NCBI GenBank assembly: GCA_964408125.1
Contig: CAYOYC010000005.1
Span: 1-36,864 of the forward strand
DNA: 36,864 nt
Direction: 5' to 3'
Source: CABMGO01 sp964408125
GTDB lineage: Archaea > Nanobdellota > Nanobdellia > Pacearchaeales > GW2011-AR1
Shown here one piece after another: positions 16,013 through 23,727 of the stretch. The translations under genes and the position numbers were made by a program. How positions within the stretch are numbered: position 1 is the stretch's first letter; the number at the start of each line of letters is the position of its first letter. A model generated the notes under the pieces. The model saw only the letters and a list, made by a program, of their open reading frames with translations, was not told the DNA's origin and made no database searches.

Positions 16013-16471
16013 ATGAAACAACAAATAACAAAAGTCAAGAGCGCGGAATTTTTGTTCTGCCGAATAGGGGTGATGCTTTTAGTTTGGGCTGCACTTATTT
16101 TTAGAAGTAAAGATTTAGTTCTGTTGAGTTTTGTAATTCTTCTGCTTTCTGCGATTTTCACAGTTAGATACGCACCGATGATCCTAATTTGGAGATACAC
16201 CCTAGGTGTTTTCTTTAATTCGAATGATGAACTATTAAATGTTAAGGCAATGAGATTTGCACATTCTCTTGGAACTGTTCTTGCTGGAATTTGTTTGTTA
16301 TTCCTATATTTCGGAAATCAAACTATTGGTTGGGGCTTCGTTGCTTTCTTCGCAATAATGAAAACAATTTCTGCTTTCGGTTTCTGCCCAGCTTCTAAGG
16401 TTTATGTTTGTATGTCAAACGGAACTTGCTGTGCTTTTTCTAGAAAAATGAAAAAAATGCAAGAGAAATAA
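16013..16471 (+). CDS. DUF4395-family membrane protein
   Basis: 152 residues, four predicted membrane helices. The end of the protein has the family's Cys motif: GFCPASKVYVC followed by GTCCAF, giving several cysteines just after the last helix. DUF4395 proteins are uncharacterised and are often found with thiol or sulfur-related membrane proteins. It lies 9 bp after the methyltransferase and one base before the Lgt-like gene, so it is part of this operon. Confidence 0.75.
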   Translation: MKQQITKVKSAEFLFCRIGVMLLVWAALIFRSKDLVLLSFVILLLSAIFTVRYAPMILIWRYTLGVFFNSNDELLNVKAMRFAHSLGTVLAGICLLFLYFGNQTIGWGFVAFFAIMKTISAFGFCPASKVYVCMSNGTCCAFSRKMKKMQEK

Positions 16472-16472
16472 G

Positions 16473-17258
16473 ATGTTCGACTTTCACACTGTTCCTAACT
16501 CTGACTGGGGAATTTTACCTGTTTTATTTAAGGTTGGAAATGTTTCTGTATCTTCCTATTCTTTTTTCATGCTGTTGGCGATTGCCTTTGGTAGTTTAGT
16601 TTATTGGCTTGAAGCAAGAAAACAAAAGGTTGCGAATGAGAATAGTTTTTACATTATTATTGCTGCGTTGATTGGTGGTGCTATCGGTGCGAAACTCCTG
16701 ACCGTTGTTTATTATTGGAATCAGATTGTTGCTAGTTTTCCTGATTTGACTATTCTGCTTTCGGGTAGATCTATTCTTGGCGGTTTGATCGGTGGGTTTC
16801 TAGGAGTTTTATTAGTTAAAAAGAAATTGAACATACGAGGAAGAAGAGGAAATTTATTTGTTCCGGCTATTGCGCTTGGTGTGGCTATTGGAAGAATTGG
16901 CTGTTTCCTGGCAGGATGTTGTTTGGGTGATCCAACAAGTTTGCCCTGGGGGGTTGATTTTGGTGACGGCATTTTGAGACATCCTACACAGTTATATGAA
17001 TTTTTGTTTATGCTTGGCGTGTTCTTCTACTCCAAATGGAAGTTGAAAGATAAGAAGCTTAAGCCTGGCCAGTTGTTTAATCAGTTTATAATAATCTATT
17101 TTGTTTGGAGATTCCTTGTTAGTTTCATTAGAGCTGAACCTTCTGTTTTCTTAGGTTTGGAATTTTTCCAGTGGTTTTCTCTGGGTGCAATTTTTTTATT
17201 TTGGATTAGGGGAAGAAAGTTTAGGAAACATAAATCTCTCGCAGAGCATAATTTCTAA
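16473..17258 (+). CDS. Lgt-like prolipoprotein diacylglyceryl transferase family protein
   Basis: 261-residue multi-pass membrane protein of the Lgt family, which in bacteria attaches a diacylglyceryl group to the lipobox Cys. Seen: SGRSILGGLIGG at 97-108, GRIGCF at 140-145, LPWG at 157-160 and RHPTQLYE at 169-176. The essential His of the bacterial HGG motif is Leu (L102), and the Asn after GRIG is Cys, so it belongs to a divergent subfamily. The Arg of GRIG (R141) is kept. Last gene of the lipid cluster; the donor lipid would have to be archaeal. Confidence 0.8.
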   Translation: MFDFHTVPNSDWGILPVLFKVGNVSVSSYSFFMLLAIAFGSLVYWLEARKQKVANENSFYIIIAALIGGAIGAKLLTVVYYWNQIVASFPDLTILLSGRSILGGLIGGFLGVLLVKKKLNIRGRRGNLFVPAIALGVAIGRIGCFLAGCCLGDPTSLPWGVDFGDGILRHPTQLYEFLFMLGVFFYSKWKLKDKKLKPGQLFNQFIIIYFVWRFLVSFIRAEPSVFLGLEFFQWFSLGAIFLFWIRGRKFRKHKSLAEHNF

Positions 17259-17296
17259 ATCTTAACTTTCTGTCACCATCTAGTGGACCGACAACG

Positions 17297-17305
17297 TTTA
17301 TAAAT
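17297..17305 (+). promoter_or_regulatory. TATA-like box before a broken small gene
   Basis: TTTATAAAT lies 22-30 bp before an ATG at 17327 that opens only an 11-codon frame. Confidence 0.4.
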
Positions 17306-17326
17306 CCTAACAGCAACGACAAATTG

Positions 17327-17466
17327 ATGATAACTAAACTAAAGCGGACATTACTTACATAACGGACTCCCACGAAAGTGCCAAGATGGCCCTCTACCCG
17401 GTTGGGGCGTATAACCTATTACGTGAATTTCAGAACGTACTTTCTTTATTATCAACAACAGTATAA
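17327..17466 (+). pseudogene. Possible frameshifted small gene
   Basis: The ATG at 17327 is correctly placed after a TATA box but its frame stops at 17360-17362. The +1-related frame is open from 17338 to the stop at 17464 and includes HESAKMALYPVGAYNLLREF. Restoring one base near 17340 would give a continuous peptide of about 47 residues beginning MITKL-KADITYIT. Its pattern of A, L and EF spacing recalls small helical phage-type proteins, but no family is identified. It may be a decayed gene, a sequencing error, or a 26-residue peptide from the ATG at 17386. Confidence 0.3.
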
Positions 17467-17925
17467 TTTATCAGAATTAGCTTTTCCGGTATCCGAGAAA
17501 GGACTTCCCGTTTTTCTTATGCTCTCTACCATTTTTTCATTTGATTTAATACCCGCCCCATCACCAACCAGGACCTCTCTCGCTTTTTTCATAGCATCGC
17601 ATATTTTCAAATTAAGAGGACACTTTTCTTCGCAAGCTTTACAAAATGTACACTTGAAAACTAACTCATTTAATATCTCCTCATTCAGCATAATAGAATG
17701 ACCCCTTGGAGAAACTTCCTCTCTCTTTAGAACTTTAAAAACCGGGCACAAACTCTTGCACATTCCACATTTTATACATGGAGATAAGATTTCCCCAATT
17801 TCCCCAACTAAATTTTTTCTTTCTATATTAACTTTAACTTTTTTCTTATCTACTCTTATAGACTCATCAACTTCTTTTTTTCTAGCTCGAAGGACTGGCA
17901 CCCGTGCGTGTTCTGACTTTTTCAT
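17452..17925 (-). CDS. Ferredoxin-like protein with two 4Fe-4S clusters (GlpC/GlcF N-terminal type)
   Basis: 157 residues. Two complete cluster motifs are visible: C50, C53, C56, C60 and C92, C95, C98, C102, each followed by Pro, the layout of the N-terminal half of GlpC, GlcF or HdrC-like subunits. The CCG-containing half that normally follows is encoded separately at 21098-21826 in the same operon. It would carry electrons from the GlcD-type flavoprotein to a quinone, thiol or other acceptor. Last gene of the operon; its ATG overlaps the DHH stop (ATGA). The first 45 residues are basic and unusual. Confidence 0.85.
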   Translation of the reverse strand: MKKSEHARVPVLRARKKEVDESIRVDKKKVKVNIERKNLVGEIGEILSPCIKCGMCKSLCPVFKVLKREEVSPRGHSIMLNEEILNELVFKCTFCKACEEKCPLNLKICDAMKKAREVLVGDGAGIKSNEKMVESIRKTGSPFSDTGKANSDKLYCC

Positions 17926-18956
17926 TTTATTTTATATTCCTCTAATTTAATTTTTGCTAAATTCTCTTTAAATTTATCTAGATCTTCCTTCATTATAAAG
18001 GCTCCAGCCGCAGATTTATGCCCACCCGCACTAGAATTTTTTAATCCCTCAGCACACTTTTTCAATATTCTAGATACATCATATTTTTTAGATGCATTTC
18101 TAGCAGAAATCCCATTACCATTATCTTTTGAAGAGACAAAAACAAATACGTTCTCCGATCTTTCAGAACACAAGGAGGTTACCAATGCGGATTTAATTCC
18201 CGTGAATTTACTCTCGATTTCAAAATAAATAATTTTCCCAAATACCCTATGATTTCTAGCAAAATCACTACCCAATCTCATAAATTCTTCAGCTACTTCT
18301 TTACTATATTCACTCAACTGGCTCACATCTTCTATACTTTTTAATTCAATAAACTTTTCAAAAGCTTCTTCTGTCTTTGGAGAAAAGTAAATTATTACAG
18401 AATTTAACTTTTTTGTTGCATCTAAACAAATCTCGAAACTCTTCCCAGAATCCTTGTAAAACTTTTCTAAAAATTCTTTATTGATTTCATATAAATGCCC
18501 CATATCTCCCAAAACACCAACAACCGAAATCCATTGTATATCTTTATTTTCTTTACCTGTTAACTCAAAACACGTTCTACTAGAGGGTATATATCCTTCA
18601 CTCGTGGTCCTTAACTCCAATATATCTTCACTTATTGGGAAATTTGTATCCTCCTGATGATGATCTACATATAATATCTTTTTATCGCTCATAGAATCCA
18701 ACTCTCCGGAAATTAAACCAGGAGAAAGATCCGAAACTAATATTTTATTAAATTTACCCAAATCAAAGTCAGATATCTTATTAACACCATAATTTAAGAA
18801 AAAAACGGAAAATTTACAACCCTTCTGAATGCAAAAGTTTCTAAATAGCATTCCAGAGCAAAGTCCGTCCATATCATTATGGGTAATTATGGCGACATTA
18901 TCTTTATTATTTATTCTTTCTAAAAATTCACGAGCTTGTTGGTAGTTGACTTTCAT
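17922..18956 (-). CDS. DHH-family phosphoesterase (RecJ-like)
   Basis: 344 residues. Motifs: THNDMDG at 25-31, SDLSPG at 75-80, VDHHQ at 97-101 (the DHH signature, Mn-binding), and the DHHA1 domain motif GGHKSAAG at 311-318. It has a SSRTCFEL stretch after the DHH box, as in archaeal RecJ/GAN-like and nanoRNase-like enzymes. It likely hydrolyses phosphodiester bonds in short oligonucleotides, single-stranded DNA or cyclic dinucleotides; which one cannot be told. It overlaps both neighbours by 4 bp. Confidence 0.88.
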   Translation of the reverse strand: MKVNYQQAREFLERINNKDNVAIITHNDMDGLCSGMLFRNFCIQKGCKFSVFFLNYGVNKISDFDLGKFNKILVSDLSPGLISGELDSMSDKKILYVDHHQEDTNFPISEDILELRTTSEGYIPSSRTCFELTGKENKDIQWISVVGVLGDMGHLYEINKEFLEKFYKDSGKSFEICLDATKKLNSVIIYFSPKTEEAFEKFIELKSIEDVSQLSEYSKEVAEEFMRLGSDFARNHRVFGKIIYFEIESKFTGIKSALVTSLCSERSENVFVFVSSKDNGNGISARNASKKYDVSRILKKCAEGLKNSSAGGHKSAAGAFIMKEDLDKFKENLAKIKLEEYKIK

Positions 18957-19585
18957 ATATCCCCCCGCTCTTTAATAAATTTATTTACGAAATCTAATGC
19001 ATAGTCATATTTTTCCCTTGCAACATGTCTTGCATATTCAGTATTAAATTTTTCGGGTTTATTTTTTTCTAACTTTTCAATAATATGATTTATTGCTGGT
19101 TTTTTTGACCAGTGTTCTTCTGTATTTTTACTTTCTGAATCATATAAAGGTGTTCCATATTTTCCCGAAGATTGTAAAAACCTCACAATTAAAGATATAC
19201 CAAGGCAATCCAATCTATCTGCATCTTGTATTATGGCGGCCTCTTTTGTTTCTGGTTTAGTATGAGTACTCTTTCTATGAACTTTTATGGCATAGCAAAC
19301 TGCATCTATTTTTTCCTTTGGAAAATCTAACTCTCCCAAGATATCTTTAGCCATTTTAGCCCCCTCAATCGCGTGGCACTCTACCCCGTTTTTTGTTTCT
19401 TTATAATTTGCAACATCATGCAGTATGGCTGCTGCAACAATTATATCGATATCTCCTCCTTCTTTTTCAGAAATTTCTATTGCGTTTTTCAATACATTTT
19501 TTGTATGTTCTAATCCATGGGCAACACTATCTCCCAAATAAGAATTTACTTTCTCGAATAATTCTTTTTTTTGTTTTTCGTTCAT
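18953..19585 (-). CDS. HD-domain hydrolase
   Basis: 210 residues with the metal-binding set of an HD phosphohydrolase: H23 and H27 in AHGLEHTKNV, H56-D57 in ILHDVAN, H71, H103 in KVHRKS and D121 in QDADRLD. This is the YedJ/YpgQ-like single-domain group, most often nucleotide phosphohydrolases. The substrate is unknown, though its place between a DHH phosphoesterase and a flavoprotein in one overlapping operon suggests nucleotide turnover. 4-bp overlaps on both sides. Confidence 0.87.
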   Translation of the reverse strand: MNEKQKKELFEKVNSYLGDSVAHGLEHTKNVLKNAIEISEKEGGDIDIIVAAAILHDVANYKETKNGVECHAIEGAKMAKDILGELDFPKEKIDAVCYAIKVHRKSTHTKPETKEAAIIQDADRLDCLGISLIVRFLQSSGKYGTPLYDSESKNTEEHWSKKPAINHIIEKLEKNKPEKFNTEYARHVAREKYDYALDFVNKFIKERGDI

Positions 19586-20694
19586 ATTACCTTCCCATTA
19601 TTAAATTTATTTTCTGGATCAATTCTATTTTTAATAGCACTCAACAACTTTCTATCATTTACGTCTACAAATTCTCTCTTTAATAGTCCGATCCCATGCT
19701 CTCCGGAAATATGCCCAGATAATTTCTTAGTTAATTGCATTATTTCTGGAATAAGCTTTTTCTGTTCTTTAGAAAAGCAAGGATGTAAAATACCGACGGA
19801 TAAATGCCCAAAAACAGGAACATCATAAGATTCTAAATAGGTAAATAATTTATCAAATCTATCCAATAAAATCTTTGGATCTTCAATTCTAGTATATCCC
19901 TTTTCTGCAAGTATTGGATATACCTTATCTCTGGTTTCTATAATTTCCTTATATTTTTCACCCCTTAACTCGCCATCATTATTTTCAAATTCAACTATGA
20001 TATGATATTTAAATGGTAATCCAACCATCTCCGAAACTCTTTTGTCTAAAAATTCAATCATAGAAACCACTGGATTTCTCTTCAGATCCCTAGTTCTATC
20101 TATAATTTCTCCTATATAATCCGCAGAAAACAAACTTGCGCTTGCCGTTTGCCTTTTATATGCTAACTTTAGGTTTGCTCTATATATTACACCAGTTGTA
20201 CCTTCCATCCCCACAAAATCACTTAATTCTGTTTTAGATTTTTTATCTAACTCCCCATTAGAATTTACAACTTCTACCGAATTTATCCATTCAGACGTTT
20301 TCCCATATTTTATAGCTCTAGAACCAACAGCATTCGTAGCCATCATTCCGCCAAGAGTACAAACAGCATGAGAAGAAGGATTTACGGGAAATTCTAGCCC
20401 ATACTTTTCTAAATAATTATTCAAATCATCCAAAATAACTCCCGCCTCTACATCTACGGTTCTTCTCTCTACATCTAGATTTTCAATCTTATCTAATAAA
20501 GATATATCCAAAACCACTTCATCCTGAGGAACCGCTCCGCCAACTAATCCCGTTCCGCCACCACGAATACATATTTTAGCATTATTTTTAACAGCTAGTT
20601 TTAATTCTTGTAAATTCTTCGGCTGTAAAACATCAACTGCTTTTCCCTTTACTTGTGACGCATCTGTTTCGTAAACTATTTTTTCATTTTTCAT
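19582..20694 (-). CDS. glcD: FAD-linked 2-hydroxyacid dehydrogenase (GlcD-like), compact
   Basis: 370 residues, shorter than the usual 450-480 of GlcD and D-lactate dehydrogenases; the shortening appears to fall in the cap region. The FAD-binding PP-loop is at 44-53 (RGGGTGLVGG), CTLGGMMATNAVGS near 120 binds the pyrophosphate, and the family ending with GEHGIGLLKRE and DPENKFNNGKV is intact. It would oxidise D-lactate, glycolate or a related acid and pass electrons to the iron-sulfur proteins encoded at 17452 and 21098 in the same operon. Confidence 0.88.
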   Translation of the reverse strand: MKNEKIVYETDASQVKGKAVDVLQPKNLQELKLAVKNNAKICIRGGGTGLVGGAVPQDEVVLDISLLDKIENLDVERRTVDVEAGVILDDLNNYLEKYGLEFPVNPSSHAVCTLGGMMATNAVGSRAIKYGKTSEWINSVEVVNSNGELDKKSKTELSDFVGMEGTTGVIYRANLKLAYKRQTASASLFSADYIGEIIDRTRDLKRNPVVSMIEFLDKRVSEMVGLPFKYHIIVEFENNDGELRGEKYKEIIETRDKVYPILAEKGYTRIEDPKILLDRFDKLFTYLESYDVPVFGHLSVGILHPCFSKEQKKLIPEIMQLTKKLSGHISGEHGIGLLKREFVDVNDRKLLSAIKNRIDPENKFNNGKVI

Positions 20695-21101
20695 TTTATC
20701 AACTCCAAATCTCCATTTAATATAACCGGTTCAAATCCTTTTATCTCATCTTCCAAAATATTTTGAGGTATCGGATTCATCAAAAAAATCTTTTTCCTAA
20801 GTTCCCAAGCCTTAAACATTTCCAAAAAGGTCGCTCCACCTATATAATTTTGTTGCCCATATTTTTCAAAATTAACAATCACCAAAGCATCTACGTTTCT
20901 TATCTTCTGCTCCTGCAGTCTCAACATTTCTCCTTTCCATTTAGCGTGTTCTTTTGCACTTAACGTTTTCATTTTTTCTTCTTTCATTGGCTCATCAAAA
21001 CTGTTTGGCAAAGTAATAAGATGCCCTGCTTCTTCTAACCTAACCCTAATCGGCGGGATTTTATCATAAATATGCTTGCTACAACAAATAAATATCTTCA
21101 T
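20691..21101 (-). CDS. Nucleoside 2-deoxyribosyltransferase-like protein
   Basis: 136 residues from the ATG at 21101, whose ATGA overlaps the stop of the CCG gene. An upstream in-frame ATG at 21122 would add seven residues and force a longer overlap, so it is less likely. The fold signature is a beta strand KIFICCSK, later VDALVIVNFEKYG, then NYIGGATFLEMFKAWELRKKIFLMNPIP, typical of the deoxyribosyltransferase/TIR-like superfamily in archaea. Catalytic identity is uncertain; it may bind or cleave a nucleotide. Confidence 0.6.
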   Translation of the reverse strand: MKIFICCSKHIYDKIPPIRVRLEEAGHLITLPNSFDEPMKEEKMKTLSAKEHAKWKGEMLRLQEQKIRNVDALVIVNFEKYGQQNYIGGATFLEMFKAWELRKKIFLMNPIPQNILEDEIKGFEPVILNGDLELIK

Positions 21102-21826
21102 CTCAGCCTCCCCAAAATCCAAGTAGAAAATTCAATAGCAGTCTCATCCGCAGTTTTCAAATTCATTGTACAAAGTCCACACGGAGTCAAAATAAATTTA
21201 GCATCCAAAGGCTTCTCAGACACTCTTTTTTTCGCAATATCTTTAGCAAGTTCTGGATAATTCGCTCTCAACCCAGCCCCAGCGCCACAGCACAAAGCAT
21301 CTTTCTTATTATGAATCATTTCCTTCAACTCTCCACCAAGCAACTCAATTATCTCCCTTGGCTCATTATAAATTCCAGAATATCTTCCAAGATGACACGG
21401 ATCATGGTAAGTCACAATCTCTTTATTACTATACTGTTTTAATCTTCTTTTTTTCAACTCTTGTAAAACAGTTTGCAAGGCATACTCAACTTCAATATCC
21501 CATTCCCGTAAAAGCTTAGGATACTCGTTATGAAACATATTATAGCATCCCGGACAAGGCGTAATTATCTTGTTTATATTGTGCTTCTTAAATAAATCAT
21601 AGTTTTTCTTAGCCAAATTCTTAGCATCTTTTCTATACCCAGCATTTATTACGGGTGAACCACAGCAAACCTCGTTATTTGGCAACATTACGAAATCTAT
21701 ACCTAAAATATTAAAGATTTGTTTATAATTTTCCTGCTCTGTTGTCATGACGTTTTTAAGCATACATCCAGGATAATACAGCGCATTCATTCCAAGCCCT
21801 CTAAAAATATCCAATATCTTAGCCAT
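21098..21826 (-). CDS. CCG-domain Fe-S oxidoreductase subunit (GlpC/HdrB-like)
   Basis: 242 residues with two cysteine-rich CCG repeats: C21, C54-C55-G, C91-P-G-C94 in the first half, and HDPCHLGRYSG, CCGAGAG and TPCGLC in the second. This is the domain that binds the non-cubane cluster in HdrB and forms the C-terminal half of GlpC, GlcF and LldE-type subunits. Here it is separate from its ferredoxin half, which is five genes further down the operon. It likely takes electrons from the GlcD-like flavoprotein. The start shares one base with the HAD stop (TAATG). Confidence 0.88.
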   Translation of the reverse strand: MAKILDIFRGLGMNALYYPGCMLKNVMTTEQENYKQIFNILGIDFVMLPNNEVCCGSPVINAGYRKDAKNLAKKNYDLFKKHNINKIITPCPGCYNMFHNEYPKLLREWDIEVEYALQTVLQELKKRRLKQYSNKEIVTYHDPCHLGRYSGIYNEPREIIELLGGELKEMIHNKKDALCCGAGAGLRANYPELAKDIAKKRVSEKPLDAKFILTPCGLCTMNLKTADETAIEFSTWILGRLR

Positions 21827-22443
21827 TATATCACAACTCCAAGCTTATTTAACTCTCTTTCTAAATCTGTATTTTCATCAAATAATATAACATTTATATC
21901 CAGATCTTTAGCGGGCAAAAGATTACTCTGATGATCATCAATAAACACAATTTCCCTACTTTCTATACCCAATAATTCAAGTTTATCTAAAAGAAACTGA
22001 TAAATTTCCTCATCCGGCTTTCTTAAACCGACCTCATGAGAAATAATATTCATCTTAAACAATTTATATGCCTCTTTACGTATTTCTATTTCATCATTTA
22101 ATTTAGTGGAATTGGTTAAAGAAACGGTTAAATAATTCTTATTTAGTTTTTGCACCAACTCTTTATTTTTTAAAATCCAACTAGAATTTTCAACTCTCGC
22201 CTTTCTCCATTCTGCAGCAATCTCTTCGGGACTAACATTTAAATTATTTTCTTTAAGTAATCCGTTAAAAAAGTCAATATATTTCAACTTCCCTGTATAT
22301 GAATCAGATAATCTTTTTTTACTATACTCCCAAAACTTAGTGCTATCTAAACCAAACTTCTTAGAAACCATCTCTCTAGCTAGCTGTGCTTTCTCTAATA
22401 TAATTACATCTCCTACGTCAAATACTATTGCCTTAATTGCCAT
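21826..22443 (-). CDS. HAD-superfamily phosphatase (YihX-like)
   Basis: 205 residues. Motif I is FDVGDVI with nucleophile D9, motif II is the SLTNST strand, Lys is in LRKPDEEIY, and motif IV is VFIDDHQSNLLPAK. This is the arrangement of HAD subfamily IA phosphatases such as YihX, which act on sugar phosphates. First gene of the operon that includes the GlcD-like flavoprotein. If it dephosphorylated phosphoglycolate, the product would feed that enzyme, but this is only a suggestion. The TATA-like box lies at 22466-22473. Confidence 0.85.
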   Translation of the reverse strand: MAIKAIVFDVGDVIILEKAQLAREMVSKKFGLDSTKFWEYSKKRLSDSYTGKLKYIDFFNGLLKENNLNVSPEEIAAEWRKARVENSSWILKNKELVQKLNKNYLTVSLTNSTKLNDEIEIRKEAYKLFKMNIISHEVGLRKPDEEIYQFLLDKLELLGIESREIVFIDDHQSNLLPAKDLDINVILFDENTDLERELNKLGVVI

Positions 22444-22465
22444 ACAAAATAACCTATATTCTGGG

Positions 22466-22473
22466 GTTTAAAG
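22466..22473 (-). promoter_or_regulatory. TATA-like box of the seven-gene oxidoreductase operon
   Basis: CTTTAAAC on the minus strand, 23-30 bp upstream of the HAD start at 22443. No other promoter is evident down to 17452, where all six junctions overlap. Confidence 0.45.
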
Positions 22474-22486
22474 AAATTACGGTTCT

Positions 22487-22732
22487 CTAATCTTCATCCT
22501 TTTCACTAAAAACACGCACCGCAATCTGCTCCGTATCTTCAACCTTCTCTTCTTTTTCCATACTACTCAAAAAAATAACAATTCCTATTAAGAAACTAAC
22601 GCCTGCGATTATTCCCAATAACCCGGGAAGATTAAGATATCCAATAGCCGCTCCAGTTATACTGAATGTCGTAATACCTAAAGCAACTCCCAGAATAACT
22701 AACATACCACCAAGCATTTTTCCAGTATTCAT
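22487..22732 (-). CDS. Small two-helix membrane protein
   Basis: 81 residues. Two hydrophobic, Gly-rich helices (about 6-29 and 34-56), then an acidic cytoplasmic tail (MEKEEKVEDTEQ). No family recognised. It shares a short divergent promoter region with the zinc-ribbon gene at 22783. Confidence 0.6.
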   Translation of the reverse strand: MNTGKMLGGMLVILGVALGITTFSITGAAIGYLNLPGLLGIIAGVSFLIGIVIFLSSMEKEEKVEDTEQIAVRVFSEKDED

Positions 22733-22749
22733 AACTATATTGATTTCAT

Positions 22750-22763
22750 TAAATATTTAAAAC
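22750..22763. promoter_or_regulatory. Overlapping divergent TATA-like elements
   Basis: The A/T block around TTAAATATTTAAAA reads as a TATA-like box on both strands, about 20 bp from the ATG at 22783 (plus) and about 18-26 bp from the ATG at 22732 (minus). The two genes probably share one promoter core. Confidence 0.45.
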
Positions 22764-22782
22764 TATTGGTACTAGACTAATT

Positions 22783-23040
22783 ATGAGCGTTAAGAAGAGT
22801 GTTCAGAAGATTCCAAAGACAGTCATTTTGGTCTGCCCACATTGCGGAAAAGGTACAAAAGCTAACGTTTCAACCGAATTCTCTCCCCAGAAATACGAAT
22901 GTCCTAAATGCAAGCAAGAAGTTCGAACTCCGATAACAAGTTGTTGTGTTATTTGTGCTTTCTCTAAATCCGGTACGAAATGCCCTAGAGAATTATATAT
23001 GAAAGCTAGAGTTAGGGGTTGGGAGATAAAAACTACTTAA
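22783..23040 (+). CDS. Small zinc-ribbon protein
   Basis: 85 residues. Two CxxC knuckles (CPHC near 18 and CPKC near 40) form a zinc ribbon, and a second Cys group follows (SCCVICAF and TKCPRE). A basic linker and C-terminus suggest nucleic-acid or ribosome binding. No named family recognised. Leaderless from the shared divergent promoter. Confidence 0.7.
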   Translation: MSVKKSVQKIPKTVILVCPHCGKGTKANVSTEFSPQKYECPKCKQEVRTPITSCCVICAFSKSGTKCPRELYMKARVRGWEIKTT

Positions 23041-23110
23041 CCTAAACAATGGTTATATTTAGAACTTTTATATCTTTCATACTATTTTAAGAAATATCTC
23101 GTTTAAATAT

Positions 23111-23725
23111 TTAACTTCGTCTTAATGCACCTTCAAATCTACCTTGCATCTGCATCCATGTAGTTTTAAAATGATGAATAGTGTGTGAACGGATGCTGTT
23201 GAAGAAATTGTCTCCAAGCCATTCTAATTCATTTATCCAATCAGGTTTATGGAGTAGTGAATCTTCTGCATAATCAAACTCTCTCATTTTTTTGTACATG
23301 GATTGAATAGTATCTAATCCTACACCAATAATTGAAGGCATTGGTTTCCTAGCGTAAGGAAAAGAATAAACACTATTTCTTTCTTTACAATCTTGATATC
23401 TTTTTGAAGAAATACAAGGGTTTAATCTATATTCGGCAAGTTTATTTAATACTTCTTTAGCAGTTTCTTCGCTTTCAGGTAATAAATGTTGAATTTGCCT
23501 TAAAATTAAAACTTCTGGGACAGATGGAGGAGATAATGCTTTTGTTGGATTTGGTCTATCCTGATAACCACATGCTTTATAAAAATCTCTCATTTCAGGA
23601 GAATAAGCAATGGAACCCACTACTCCAATATCGTAAGCATCAATTTCAAAAGGAGTCTCCATAGCTCTAGCTAAATCCTGTATTTTTGATTTCTCATTTA
23701 ATCTAACTCTTAAATTTTCTACCAT
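23111..23725 (-). CDS. Hypothetical protein, second gene of an orphan pair
   Basis: 204 residues, soluble, not recognised. The C-terminal part is rich in aromatic residues and His (WINELEWLGDNFFNS, then HTIHHFKTTWMQMQ). The three Cys are scattered and do not form a motif. It follows the 210-residue gene by two bases and is surely cotranscribed with it. Confidence 0.65.
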   Translation of the reverse strand: MVENLRVRLNEKSKIQDLARAMETPFEIDAYDIGVVGSIAYSPEMRDFYKACGYQDRPNPTKALSPPSVPEVLILRQIQHLLPESEETAKEVLNKLAEYRLNPCISSKRYQDCKERNSVYSFPYARKPMPSIIGVGLDTIQSMYKKMREFDYAEDSLLHKPDWINELEWLGDNFFNSIRSHTIHHFKTTWMQMQGRFEGALRRS

Positions 23726-23727
23726 GT

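Noticed and set aside
17320..17345. TTGATGA resembling the C box of a C/D guide RNA
   Set aside because: The first base does not fit the C-box consensus and no D box (CUGA) follows at the expected distance.
17378..17701. 107-codon plus-strand frame opposite the ferredoxin gene
   Set aside because: Antisense to a well-supported 4Fe-4S protein gene, with no family resemblance and no promoter at the right distance.
20720..20745. GGTTCAAATCC, resembling a tRNA T-arm, on the plus strand
   Set aside because: It lies within the coding region of the deoxyribosyltransferase-like gene, and no matching acceptor or anticodon arms are present.
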